Source: JBFHRB01 sp041591915
GTDB lineage: Bacteria > Actinomycetota > Nitriliruptoria > Nitriliruptorales > Nitriliruptoraceae
Assembly (NCBI GenBank): GCA_041591915.1
Contig: JBFHRB010000046.1
Location: 1 to 15,471 of the forward strand
Direction of reading: 5' to 3'
Length of the DNA: 15,471 nt
The position numbers and the translations under genes are program-made. The notes beneath the pieces are model-generated. The model searched no databases. It was not told where the DNA came from and saw only the letters and a program-made list of their open reading frames with translations. Of the stretch, positions 1 through 7,890 are shown piece after piece (within the stretch, counting starts at the first letter, position 1; every line of letters begins with the position of its first letter).

Positions 1-1
1 G

Positions 2-583
2 ACCCCCGGCCGGCTGGGCCTCGCGCGCATCGCCCGTGCGGCAGGCCTCCGCGTCGTCGAGCGCGCCGGCAAGGGCAGCACCGGCGTCGCGATCCTCGTC
101 AACGACCGCACCCGCGTGCTCTCCACCGACATCATCCCGCTGGACGGACCGGTGGGCGCGCCCGCACGCAGCATCGCGCAGGCGATCGTCGGTGTCGGGG
201 CCGAGCGCTTCGTCACCGTCGGCCTGCAACTGGGCCTGCGTGAGGAGGTGCGACTGCGCAACGCCCAGCAGGTCGAACGCCACCTCGCGACCCTCGATGC
301 ACCGGTCGTGCTCGCCGGGGACCTCAACGAGAGCCCGGCCGGCCCGGTGCCGACCCGCTTCAGCGAGGTCCTCGTCGACGCGTTCGCCGCGGCGGGCAAG
401 GGCCGGGGCGAGACGTACCCGAACCCCGATCCCACCAGCCGACGCGACTACGTCTTCGTGGACCGGTCGCTGGCCGTCGAGCAGTGCTGGGTCCCGGCCG
501 CGACCCCCATCGGCATCGCGAGCCGCCACCGCCCGATCGTCGTGGTCCTCGACGACTCGACCACCGCCGCCCAGGAGGAGTGA
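2..583 (+). CDS. Endonuclease/exonuclease/phosphatase family protein (5' end outside the window)
   Basis: The reading frame is open from the first bases of the window, so the N-terminus is missing; 193 residues remain before the TGA at 581-583. Family hallmarks are visible: a LAGDLN segment (nt about 310-330), where Asp and Asn act in metal and phosphate binding in the EEP fold; a DYVFVD segment (about 448-465); and a terminal SRHRP segment (521-535). Known family members are metal-dependent phosphodiesterases acting on nucleic acids, phospholipids or inositol phosphates; the substrate here cannot be told. The last motif is odd: the family normally has Asp-His (SDHxP), and here the Asp position is Arg (codon 524-526). 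The enzyme may therefore be altered or may use a variant motif. The next gene starts 3 nt downstream, so the two are probably co-transcribed from a promoter outside the window. Confidence 0.8.
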   Translation, partial: TPGRLGLARIARAAGLRVVERAGKGSTGVAILVNDRTRVLSTDIIPLDGPVGAPARSIAQAIVGVGAERFVTVGLQLGLREEVRLRNAQQVERHLATLDAPVVLAGDLNESPAGPVPTRFSEVLVDAFAAAGKGRGETYPNPDPTSRRDYVFVDRSLAVEQCWVPAATPIGIASRHRPIVVVLDDSTTAAQEE

Positions 584-586
584 GCA

Positions 587-2743
587 TTGGACGCCGGATC
601 CGACGTCGCTGGGCTTCCCTACCCGAGGCAGCAGGCGCGCACGCGCCGCTTCACGCTCGGCCGCGCTCGCTCGTTCCGTGTCGCGCCGGATGGATCGCGC
701 GTGCTCTTCCTGCGTTCGGCTGGTCCGGACGATGCGGTGAACCGCCTGTGGGCCTACGACGTGGCGGCCGGCCAGGAACGCCTGGTGGCCGATCCACACC
801 GGCTCAACCGTGCCGCGGACGAGCAGTTGTCGGCCGAGGAGCGGGCGCGACGTGAACGCCTGCGCGAGGTCGGTGGCGGCATCACGAGCTACTCGACCGA
901 CAACGACCTCGCCACGGCGTCGTTCGCCCTCGGCGGACGGGTGTTCGCGGTCGAGGTGCGCACCGCCGAGGTCATCGAGGTCGGGGTGGTCGGTCCCGCG
1001 TTCGACCCGCGGCTCGACCCGACCGGCCAGCGAGTGGCCTACGTGGCCGAGCGCGAGCTGTACGTGGCCGAGCTCGGCGGCGGCGGGCGCCGCATCGTCG
1101 GCGAGGACGACCCCGACGTCAGCTGGGGCCTCGCGGAGTTCATCGCGGCGGAGGAGATGGGGCGGCAGCGTGGCTTCTGGTGGGCGCCCGACGGCCAGCG
1201 GCTGATCGTGGCCCGCGTCGACGCCTTCCCGGTCGAGACCTGGCACATCGCCGATCCGGCCCACCCCGACCGGGCGCCCCGAGAGTGGCCGTACCCGGCG
1301 ACGGGGACGGCCAACGCCAACGTGACCCTGGCCGTGTTCGACCTCCAGGGTGGGCGCGTCGAGGTCGACTGGGACCTCGAGTCCTTCCCGTACCTTGCCG
1401 GTGTCCGCTGGGGGCCGGGTGGGCCGCCCCTGCTGACCGTGCAGTCGCGTGACCAGCGGGAGGTCCGCATCCTCGCGCTCGATCCCGACACCGGCACGAC
1501 CGAGGTCGCGCGGTCGCTCACCGACGACACCTGGGTCGAGCTCATCCCGGGATCGCCGGACTGGCTCGACGGGGGCCGCTTGGTCACGATCGAGGACACC
1601 TACGACGGCGCTGACGGGACGCGGAAACTGCTCGTCGACGGGGAGACCGTGTCGCCCGATGGGCTCCAGGTCCGCCGGCTCGTGAGTGCCACGCACGACA
1701 CGCTGTGGTTCACCGCCAGTCAGGACCCGACGACGACGGACGTCTACGAGTTGGCCGTCCGCAGCGGACAGCTCACGTGCCACACCGACGGGGAGGGCGT
1801 GCACGACGCGGTCGTGGGTGGTGACGTGGTCCTCGTCGTGTCCTCGCGCCTCGAGCGGCACGACCCCGTCGCCGTGGTCCGACAGGACGGGGTGTCGATC
1901 GCGACGATCGAGTCACTGGCGGCTCGGCCGAACGTCGATCCGCAGGTCCGACTGCTCGAGTTGGGGGAGCGAGCAGTGCGGGCGGCCCTGCTGCTGCCGA
2001 GCCCCGGGTCCGGTGTCGCCGCCGACGCACGTCTGCCGGTCCTGCTCGATCCCTACGGTGGACCGCACGCGCAGCGGGTCATCGCGGCGCAGGCGGCCTA
2101 CCTGACACCACAGTGGTTCGCGGACCAGGGCTTCGCCGTGCTCGTCGTCGACGGTCGGGGCACGCCGGGACGGGGACCGGTGTGGGAGCGAGCGGTCCAC
2201 CGCGACCTCGCGACGCCCGTGCTCGACGACCAGATCGACGCGCTCCACGCGGCGGCGGAGCTCGAACCCCGGCTCGACCTCTCGCGCGTCGCGATCCGTG
2301 GTTGGTCGTTCGGCGGCTACCTCGCTGCACTCGCCGTCCTGCGGCGCCCGGACGTCTTCCGCGCGGGCATCGTGGGTGCACCGGTCACCGACTGGCGGCT
2401 CTACGACACGCACTACACCGAGCGCTACCTGGGCCACCCGGACGAGCACCCCGACGCCTACGAGCGCTCGTCGGTCGTCGGTGCGTCGGGCGCGCTGGTC
2501 GACGCGGCACCGGTTCCCGACGACGGCGTCGCGCGAGACCTGCTGATCGTGCACGGCATGGCGGACGACAACGTCTTCGCCGCGCACACCCTGCGGCTGT
2601 CCTCGGCGCTGCTGGCGGCCGGGCGTCCCCACGCCGTGCTGCCGCTCTCGGGCGTCACGCACATGACGCCGCAGGAGGTCGTGGCCGAGAACCTGATGGC
2701 CATCCAGGCCGACTTCCTGCGCCGCAGCCTCGCTCAGGCGTAG
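587..2743 (+). CDS. S9 family peptidase, dipeptidyl-peptidase IV-like
   Basis: This 718-residue protein has the prolyl-oligopeptidase family layout: an N-terminal beta-propeller (roughly residues 20-480) and a C-terminal alpha/beta hydrolase domain. The nucleophile is Ser574 in GWSFGGY, the acid Asp lies in the ADDNV segment (Asp660/661), and the catalytic His is His692 in THMTPQ. The Glu189-Glu190 pair in AEEMGR, followed by GFWWAPDG, matches the double-Glu motif that binds the substrate's free N-terminus in DPP4-type enzymes. Removal of N-terminal dipeptides, typically X-Pro, is therefore the likely activity. No signal peptide or membrane segment is seen, so it should be cytoplasmic and serve peptide turnover. 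The TTG start at 587 is chosen because GGAGGAG (573-579) lies 7 nt upstream and it follows the previous gene directly. Its last 10 bp overlap the convergent gene's 3' end. Confidence 0.92.
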   Translation: MDAGSDVAGLPYPRQQARTRRFTLGRARSFRVAPDGSRVLFLRSAGPDDAVNRLWAYDVAAGQERLVADPHRLNRAADEQLSAEERARRERLREVGGGITSYSTDNDLATASFALGGRVFAVEVRTAEVIEVGVVGPAFDPRLDPTGQRVAYVAERELYVAELGGGGRRIVGEDDPDVSWGLAEFIAAEEMGRQRGFWWAPDGQRLIVARVDAFPVETWHIADPAHPDRAPREWPYPATGTANANVTLAVFDLQGGRVEVDWDLESFPYLAGVRWGPGGPPLLTVQSRDQREVRILALDPDTGTTEVARSLTDDTWVELIPGSPDWLDGGRLVTIEDTYDGADGTRKLLVDGETVSPDGLQVRRLVSATHDTLWFTASQDPTTTDVYELAVRSGQLTCHTDGEGVHDAVVGGDVVLVVSSRLERHDPVAVVRQDGVSIATIESLAARPNVDPQVRLLELGERAVRAALLLPSPGSGVAADARLPVLLDPYGGPHAQRVIAAQAAYLTPQWFADQGFAVLVVDGRGTPGRGPVWERAVHRDLATPVLDDQIDALHAAAELEPRLDLSRVAIRGWSFGGYLAALAVLRRPDVFRAGIVGAPVTDWRLYDTHYTERYLGHPDEHPDAYERSSVVGASGALVDAAPVPDDGVARDLLIVHGMADDNVFAAHTLRLSSALLAAGRPHAVLPLSGVTHMTPQEVVAENLMAIQADFLRRSLAQA

Positions 2744-4041
2744 GCGGAGGCTCGCTGTCGGTCGCGCTCGGCGGCCGCCCGCCGCTCGTCCGCGAGCTCA
2801 TCGGGCGCGAGCTCCTGCGCCAGCTCCTCCACGAACAGCCCGACGTCGGTCACGATGCCCATGGCCTGGGCCGAGCCCCGGTCGGCGAGCTTGGTGACGG
2901 TGGCCGGGTTGATGTCGACGCACACGAGCGGAACGTGCGCCGGCAGCAGGTTGCCCGTCGCGATGCCGTGGAGCATCGTGCAGACGACGAGGCAGAAGCC
3001 CACGTCGCGGATGTGGCTCCGCATCGCGGCCTGGGCGGCGGGCATGTCGGTGAGGACATCCGGGAGTGGGCCGTCATCGCGCACGGACCCGGCGAGCACG
3101 TAGTCGACGCCGTGGGTCACGCAGGCATGCATGATCCCGGACGTGATCACGCCCCCCTCGACGGCCTGCGCGATGCTGCCGGCGCGCCGGACCGCGTTGA
3201 TCGCCCGGATGTGGTGCGTGTGCCCGTGCTCGGTCGGCACACCGGAGGCCTGGGACACCCCGAGGGAGGTCCCGTGTATGGAGGCCTCGATGTCGTGCGT
3301 CGGCAGGGCGTTGCCGGCGAAGAGGACGTCGATGTAGCCCGCCCGGATCAACGCGACGGTGGGCGCGACCGAACCCGTGTGGACCAGTGCCGGGCCCGCC
3401 ACCCACAGCACCTTCTGGCCGTCCTCGCGGCACTGCCGCATGGACCCCGCCACGCGCTGGACGAGCAGGCGCTGCGGCTTCTCGGAGCTGACGTCGGAGG
3501 ACATGAAGCTGAACGAGTCGCCCGAGCGCGGCTGGTCGCTCTCCGCCTCGTCGATCGCGCCCGGTGCGAGCCGGACGCCAGAGTGCCCCACGACGATGCG
3601 GTCGCCGACCCGCACGTCGAGCATGGGGACGGTCGTGGCCGTGATGGCGTCGCCCTCGCCCTCGATGCGGATGCCGCAGTCCATCTCGGGGAGCGCGACG
3701 TCGACCCATCGCCCGTCGATCCGCACCTGGGTCGGCAGGTTGGTGGTCGAGTAGAAGCTCGGCGGGAAGCACGCGGCGATGTCGGCGACCTCGAGCCTGG
3801 CGTCCTGGGCGTTGACGGCGCGGGCGCCGAACGACGTGATCGCCTCGAGGACCTGCGACAGCCGTTCGGCGGACGGCGCCGTGACGTCGATCACGACACG
3901 CGACTCGTCACGGGTGTGCTTGCCGACGTCGAAGCGCTCGATCCGGTAGTCGCCACCGCGATCCACGATGGAGTCGAGGACCCTCGCCAGCAGCCCCCGG
4001 TCGATGATGTGGCCGGACATCTCGACGCGTTCCGTGGCCAT
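2734..4041 (-). CDS. LOR/SDH-domain protein (TIGR00300 family), probable ornithine cyclodeaminase
   Basis: The 435-residue product matches the TIGR00300/LOR-SDH family from end to end. The N-terminal part contains GHIIDRGLL, a GGDYRIERFDVGK segment and MDCGIRIEGEGD; the C-terminal part is a Rossmann-like half with WVAGPALVHTG, DVLFAGNALPTHDIE and CVDINPATVTKL. Homologues with this architecture, the archaeal MMP1218-type enzyme and the C-terminal half of cyanobacterial AgrE/ArgZ, are NAD-dependent ornithine cyclodeaminases that convert L-ornithine to L-proline and ammonia. That function is transferred here by family. The arginine dihydrolase domain of AgrE is absent. I chose ATG 4041 because GGAGG lies 5 nt upstream and the homology begins there. 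A GTG at 4059 would add six residues but has no ribosome-binding site. The stop lies inside the convergent peptidase gene. Confidence 0.85.
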   Translation of the reverse strand: MATERVEMSGHIIDRGLLARVLDSIVDRGGDYRIERFDVGKHTRDESRVVIDVTAPSAERLSQVLEAITSFGARAVNAQDARLEVADIAACFPPSFYSTTNLPTQVRIDGRWVDVALPEMDCGIRIEGEGDAITATTVPMLDVRVGDRIVVGHSGVRLAPGAIDEAESDQPRSGDSFSFMSSDVSSEKPQRLLVQRVAGSMRQCREDGQKVLWVAGPALVHTGSVAPTVALIRAGYIDVLFAGNALPTHDIEASIHGTSLGVSQASGVPTEHGHTHHIRAINAVRRAGSIAQAVEGGVITSGIMHACVTHGVDYVLAGSVRDDGPLPDVLTDMPAAQAAMRSHIRDVGFCLVVCTMLHGIATGNLLPAHVPLVCVDINPATVTKLADRGSAQAMGIVTDVGLFVEELAQELAPDELADERRAAAERDRQRASAYA

Positions 4042-4069
4042 CAACGCCTCCGTGGTCACCGGGCGGCGG

Positions 4070-4075
4070 AGCGTA
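4070..4075 (-). promoter_or_regulatory. Candidate -10 element (TACGCT) for the LOR/SDH gene
   Basis: On the minus strand TACGCT fits the actinobacterial TANNNT -10 pattern and lies 28 nt upstream of ATG 4041. This would give a leader of about 20 nt that still includes the GGAGG site. No convincing -35 hexamer is visible at the usual spacing. Confidence 0.35.
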
Positions 4076-4179
4076 CTTCCGGGCTACGCAGGCGCGCTTG
4101 CATGAGTTCCCGCCGCGCACGAGGCGAACTCCACGCCCCGCCGGGGCACCCAAGGCTCGCAGGTCGCGGCGCGACGTTC

Positions 4180-4185
4180 TACGCT
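4180..4185 (+). promoter_or_regulatory. Candidate -10 element (TACGCT) for plsC
   Basis: TACGCT lies 47 nt upstream of the GTG start at 4233, in the 191-bp divergent gap between the LOR/SDH gene and plsC. The rest of that gap holds only a short GCCCC-GCC-GGGGC hairpin (4135-4147). No clear -35 box is visible. Confidence 0.33.
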
Positions 4186-4232
4186 CGCGACGTCTCGAGG
4201 GACGTGGCGGGAGTGCCGGGAGGACGCGGACA

Positions 4233-4991
4233 GTGGCAGGGATGAAGGACGCCCCGAAGTTGTATCGGGCGCTCAGGCGCATCCTCGTGCCGACGCTGAA
4301 CCCGTTCTTCCACACCCAGATCGAGGGTCTGGAGAACGTCCCGACGGACCGGTCGGCCATCCTGGCCTGCAACCACCTGTCGTTCATCGACTCGATCGTG
4401 CTGCCCCTGAACCTGCCGCGCCCGGTCTACTTCCTGGGCAAGGCCGACTACTGGGACAGCTGGCGAACACGCTGGTTCTTCGAGGGGACCGGCGTCGTGC
4501 CGGTCCACCGCGAGGGCGGGTCCAAGGGCGAGGACAGCCTCCGCACCGGCGTCGAGATCCTCGAGCGCGGCGACCTGCTCGGCATCTACCCCGAGGGAAC
4601 CCGCAGCCCCGACGGCCGCCTGTACCGAGGCAAGACCGGCCCGGTGCGCATGGCCCTGCGCGCCGGCGTCCCGATCATCCCGTGCGCGGTGCACGGCACG
4701 GACAAGGCGATGCCGACGGGCAGCTACCTGCCGAAGCGCCACCCGATCACCGTGCGGTACGGGCGTCCGCTCGACTTCTCGCGCTACGCCGACCGCGAGG
4801 AGGACCCCTTCGTCCTGCGGTCGGCGACCGACGAGCTCATGTACGAGATCATGATGCTCAGCGGGCAGGAGTACGTCGACGAGTACGCCTCCAAGGTCAA
4901 GAGCGGCGATGTCGACGTCGACACCGAGCTCGTGTCCCCTAGCCGGCCCGACGGCGACGCGGATGCAACGGACGTCCGTCGGGCCAGCTGA
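4233..4991 (+). CDS. plsC: 1-acyl-sn-glycerol-3-phosphate acyltransferase (PlsC-type)
   Basis: The 252-residue protein carries the LPLAT/PlsC motifs. NHLSFID supplies the catalytic His48 and Asp53 (H-x4-D), and YPEGTRSPDG contains the EGTR glycerophosphate-binding motif at residues 121-124, with further conserved segments GTGVVPVHR and IIPCAVHGT. Family members transfer an acyl chain to lysophosphatidic acid to give phosphatidic acid at the inner face of the membrane; related enzymes act on other lysophospholipids. About 25 residues precede the first conserved block and there is no strong membrane segment. GTG 4233 is chosen because GGGAGGA (4218-4224) lies 8 nt upstream; ATG 4242 is the alternative, but its spacing is too short. 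The frame extends open to 4098 without a ribosome-binding site. The gene ends 3 nt from the convergent DUF1501 gene. Confidence 0.9.
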   Translation: MAGMKDAPKLYRALRRILVPTLNPFFHTQIEGLENVPTDRSAILACNHLSFIDSIVLPLNLPRPVYFLGKADYWDSWRTRWFFEGTGVVPVHREGGSKGEDSLRTGVEILERGDLLGIYPEGTRSPDGRLYRGKTGPVRMALRAGVPIIPCAVHGTDKAMPTGSYLPKRHPITVRYGRPLDFSRYADREEDPFVLRSATDELMYEIMMLSGQEYVDEYASKVKSGDVDVDTELVSPSRPDGDADATDVRRAS

Positions 4992-4994
4992 CCC

Positions 4995-6233
4995 TCACTC
5001 CACTCTCGAAGACACGACCTCGACCGAGGTCTGCGTGTGCCCCGGGAACACCTCGCTGAGGTCGTCCTCCGCCCGACGTCGCGCCAGGACCTCGCCGAGC
5101 ACGTCCCGGTAGTCGGTCGTGATGGCCAGGTCGCCGCGGTCGAGCGCATCGGGGGAGAGGCCCGGCCACGTGCCGTGCACGGCACCGCCGCGGACCCCGC
5201 CACCGAGCAGGAGCATGACGTTGCCGTGGCCGTGGTCGGTGCCACCCGATCCGTTCTCGCGCACCCGCCGACCGAACTCGCTCATCGTCACGAGCGTGAC
5301 GTCGCCCAGGCGGTCGCCGAGGTCCTGCGCGAACGCGGCGAGCGCCGACCCGAGCTCGGTCAGGAGCCCGGCCATCCGCCCGTCGCTGGCGTCGCCCATC
5401 GACTCGTGGAGGTCCCAGCCGCCCATGTCGACGCACGCGACCTGGAGGCCGACATCCGCGTGGACGAGGCTCGCGACCTGACGCAGCCCGTCGCCGAGGT
5501 CACCGCGGGGGTACTCGGCTCCGCGTCGATCGGTCGTGGGCACCCGCTCCGCCAACTCGGCGACCGTCGCGAACGTGCGGGCCGCCTCGGCCGAGAGGGC
5601 GTCGTCGGGTTCCCCGTACATCGCGGCCAGGGCCTCGGACACGGCGTCGAGATCGCCGTCGGGGGCGTCGAGGTGGAACTCCTCCAGGGAGGCGATGGCG
5701 AGCGCAGGGGCGTAGCCGCGAAGGCTCATCGGCAGCGACCGCGCGACGCCGATGGCCTCGAACGGCGTCGCACCGGCCGAGCGGAGCAGGTGGCGCGCCA
5801 GCCACCCGTCGGGTCGCGAGGTGTCGCCCGGGGTGCCGCGCTCCATGTAGTCCATCGCGTCGAAGTGGCTCCGCGTCGGGTCGGGGGAGCCGGCGGCGTG
5901 CACGGCGCCCACGAGCCCTTCGTCCCACAACGGCTGGAGCGGGGCGAGCGCCGGGTGGAGCCCGAAGTAGCCGTCGATGTCCAGCACCTCGTCGTCACGC
6001 ACCCGGGTTCGTGCACGGGCGTCGTGGTAGGCGGCATCCCCGTGCGGCACGACGGCCGACAGCCCGTCCATGCCACCGCGCAGGAACACGCACACGAGGG
6101 TGTCGCGGCCGGCCTCCTCGCCCGGGGCGGCGAAGGCGACCCGCGGCAACAGGAAGGGAAGGCTCGCCCCGGCGCCGGCGGCGAGGCCCCTGCGCAGCAG
6201 GTCGCGACGGTCGCAGGTGCAGGTGGTGGCCAT
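4995..6233 (-). CDS. DUF1501 family protein, Tat-exported
   Basis: The 412-residue protein begins with a twin-arginine-type signal: Arg9-Arg10 in DRRDLLRRG, then a hydrophobic stretch ending in VAFA-AP, a likely cleavage site. It should be exported folded. DUF1501 features follow: FLRGGMDGLSAVVPHGD, TRSHFDAMDYMERG, VTMSEFGRRVRENG, and GTDHGHGNVMLLLGGGVRGG near the C-terminus. The family resembles the alkaline-phosphatase/sulfatase fold, but its activity is unknown and I do not assign one. ATG 6233 is preferred because GGAGA lies 4 nt upstream. A GTG at 6248 overlaps the upstream DUF1800 stop as GTGA and would add five residues by translational coupling. The two genes form one operon, a pairing seen repeatedly in Planctomycetota, Actinomycetota and Proteobacteria. 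Confidence 0.88.
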   Translation of the reverse strand: MATTCTCDRRDLLRRGLAAGAGASLPFLLPRVAFAAPGEEAGRDTLVCVFLRGGMDGLSAVVPHGDAAYHDARARTRVRDDEVLDIDGYFGLHPALAPLQPLWDEGLVGAVHAAGSPDPTRSHFDAMDYMERGTPGDTSRPDGWLARHLLRSAGATPFEAIGVARSLPMSLRGYAPALAIASLEEFHLDAPDGDLDAVSEALAAMYGEPDDALSAEAARTFATVAELAERVPTTDRRGAEYPRGDLGDGLRQVASLVHADVGLQVACVDMGGWDLHESMGDASDGRMAGLLTELGSALAAFAQDLGDRLGDVTLVTMSEFGRRVRENGSGGTDHGHGNVMLLLGGGVRGGAVHGTWPGLSPDALDRGDLAITTDYRDVLGEVLARRRAEDDLSEVFPGHTQTSVEVVSSRVE

Positions 6234-6244
6234 GGGGTCTCCGT

Positions 6245-7792
6245 TCACCGGAACTGGAAGTGGCGGCTGTTCAGCAGGAGGGCGATCGTCTGTCTCGCCG
6301 TTCGGTCGTCGGCGGGGAACGCGTCGTTCGCGCCGACCCCGAGGTAGGCCAGCACGGCGTCGCGCTCGGTCGACGTGAGCTCGGTCATGAGCAGCTGCGA
6401 CACCGCTGCGTCGATGGCCGCACCGGCCGACCTCGCGTCCCCGAACACGTCCGTGACGTCCACGGGTCCGAGCGGGCGACGCCCGGCGCCGACGAGCGCC
6501 TGGACGGCGTTCCAGCGGGACAGGAGCGCACCGGTGTTCAGCCAGGCGCCCGCGACGTCGGGGAAGCCGTTCGGTGCCGGCCAGGAGAACGGGAGGTGGC
6601 CGAGGGCCTCGACGCGCTGGACGAACTGCCGGAAGGCCTGCGACCGGCCCCTTCCGAGGTCCTCGATCGGGAGTGTCGTGCCCAACGCCCGGAAGGCCCC
6701 GGTGACCAACTCCATCGGGCGCCGGAACTTCACCCCGGAGGATTCCCGGAACTCGTCCGTGGTGAGCAGGTGTCGGAGCGTGGGAGCGATGGCGGTGTCG
6801 CTGGCGAGGAAGACCTCCGCCGTGGAGGCCACGAGCTCGTCTGACGGATGGTCGCTGACGAAGCGGCGCGCGAGCTTGCGCGCGAGGTGCGTGGCCGTCG
6901 CGGGGTGGTGCGCCAGGTGGCGGAGCAGGTCCTCGCCGTCCTGCTGCCCACCGCGGCCGTCGGTGCTCCAGTCCATCACCTCCTGCGGGCCATCGGCGTG
7001 CAGGAAGGGCCGGAAGGCGAAGGTCGCCGTGGCGCGGTCGAGGGACCAGCCACTCAGCACGCGTGCCACCGCGGCGATGTCGTCCTCGTCGTAGCCGCCG
7101 GTCACGCCGACGGTGTGGAGCTCGAGCAGTTCGCGGGCGTAGTTCTCGTTGGGGTCGTCGCCCTTGCTGAGTGCGTTGTCGAGGTAGACCAGCATGGCGG
7201 GGCTCTGGGCGTCGGCGACCAGCAGGTCGTCGAACCGACCGAGCGCGCGGGGACGGATGACCTCGCGGTCCTCGATGGTCTTCAGGAAGACCACGGGCCC
7301 GTCGCCGAGGAACACGGAGAAGTGGTCGGACCAGAACTCCACCATGAGTTCGTTGAGCTGCCGTCGCGAGCCGATGCGACGCAGGACCGTCGCGGCGATG
7401 AGCTGCTGCGGGATCCGACGTCGCTGCTCCTGGTCCGAGAAGAGCTCGCGGAGGTCGGTGGGGGAGAGGTCCAGCGTGTCGAGCTGGTCGAGCATCGACA
7501 GCAGCTGCGGGTCCTCCTCGATGCTCGCGGGGTCGAGCTGGCGGTCGAGCCAGGCGTCGACGCCGAGCGCCGCGATCTCCGCGTGCAGGGACGGCGTCGC
7601 GCCGTAGGACAGGCGCCGAGCAGCGTGCAGGGCGTCGTCGTCGGTGCGCGGTCCGGTGGGCTGGCCACCGCCCGGGAGCCGCTCCGCGACCGAGGGCGCG
7701 GGGGCGGGGGCGAGGGGGAGGCGCTGGTAGGCCAGCAGCGCAGCCGCGCCGGCGCCCGCGCCGCCCAACAGGGCCCGTCTCGTCAGTGCCAA
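6245..7792 (-). CDS. DUF1800 family protein, Tat-type signal peptide
   Basis: DUF1800 markers occur in order: AARRLSYGATPSLH near the N-terminus, LMVEFWSDHFSVFL, then NENYARELLELHTVG followed by DDIAAVARVLSGWSL, and KFRRPMELVTGAFRALG. The family is uncharacterised and commonly encoded beside DUF1501, as here. The N-terminus is a signal of Tat type, with TRRALLGG followed by a glycine/alanine-rich hydrophobic run. TTG 7792 is proposed as the start, giving 515 residues, because AGAGG lies about 7 nt upstream and it leaves a compact signal peptide. The frame also has a GTG at 7855 that would add 21 residues, but no ribosome-binding site precedes it, so the start is uncertain. The gene is divergent from the Rrf2 regulator, with at most about 100 bp between them. 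Confidence 0.87.
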   Translation of the reverse strand: MALTRRALLGGAGAGAAALLAYQRLPLAPAPAPSVAERLPGGGQPTGPRTDDDALHAARRLSYGATPSLHAEIAALGVDAWLDRQLDPASIEEDPQLLSMLDQLDTLDLSPTDLRELFSDQEQRRRIPQQLIAATVLRRIGSRRQLNELMVEFWSDHFSVFLGDGPVVFLKTIEDREVIRPRALGRFDDLLVADAQSPAMLVYLDNALSKGDDPNENYARELLELHTVGVTGGYDEDDIAAVARVLSGWSLDRATATFAFRPFLHADGPQEVMDWSTDGRGGQQDGEDLLRHLAHHPATATHLARKLARRFVSDHPSDELVASTAEVFLASDTAIAPTLRHLLTTDEFRESSGVKFRRPMELVTGAFRALGTTLPIEDLGRGRSQAFRQFVQRVEALGHLPFSWPAPNGFPDVAGAWLNTGALLSRWNAVQALVGAGRRPLGPVDVTDVFGDARSAGAAIDAAVSQLLMTELTSTERDAVLAYLGVGANDAFPADDRTARQTIALLLNSRHFQFR

Positions 7793-7878
7793 CCCGCCAC
7801 CTCTCGTTCGTACACGCAGGACCTTGCCGATCGTGCGTGAGTCCTCCGTTGGCACGGTGTTAGGGAACGGTGAAGCCG

Positions 7879-7884
7879 TAGGCT
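7879..7884 (+). promoter_or_regulatory. Candidate leaderless -10 element (TAGGCT) for the Rrf2 regulator
   Basis: TAGGCT sits exactly at -12 to -7 relative to the A of ATG 7891. This is the position expected if transcription starts at the start codon, giving a leaderless mRNA as is common in Actinobacteria. A GGGGGC run fills the 6 nt between. No -35 hexamer stands out; TTGGCA at 7849-7854 is too far away (24 nt). Confidence 0.4.
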
Positions 7885-7890
7885 GGGGGC

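Noticed and set aside
4135..4147. GCCCC-GCC-GGGGC hairpin between the LOR/SDH gene and plsC
   Set aside because: Only a 5-bp stem with no T run, and it lies between divergent genes where no terminator is needed; such short GC hairpins are expected by chance.
2113..4245. Long plus-strand open frame across the end of the peptidase gene and antisense to the LOR/SDH gene
   Set aside because: The translation is Arg/Gly/Ala-rich with no recognisable domain, while the frames it overlaps carry clear family motifs. It is a by-product of the high G+C content.
5037..6347. Long plus-strand open frame antisense to the DUF1501 gene
   Set aside because: No family resemblance; DUF1501 motifs are intact on the minus strand.
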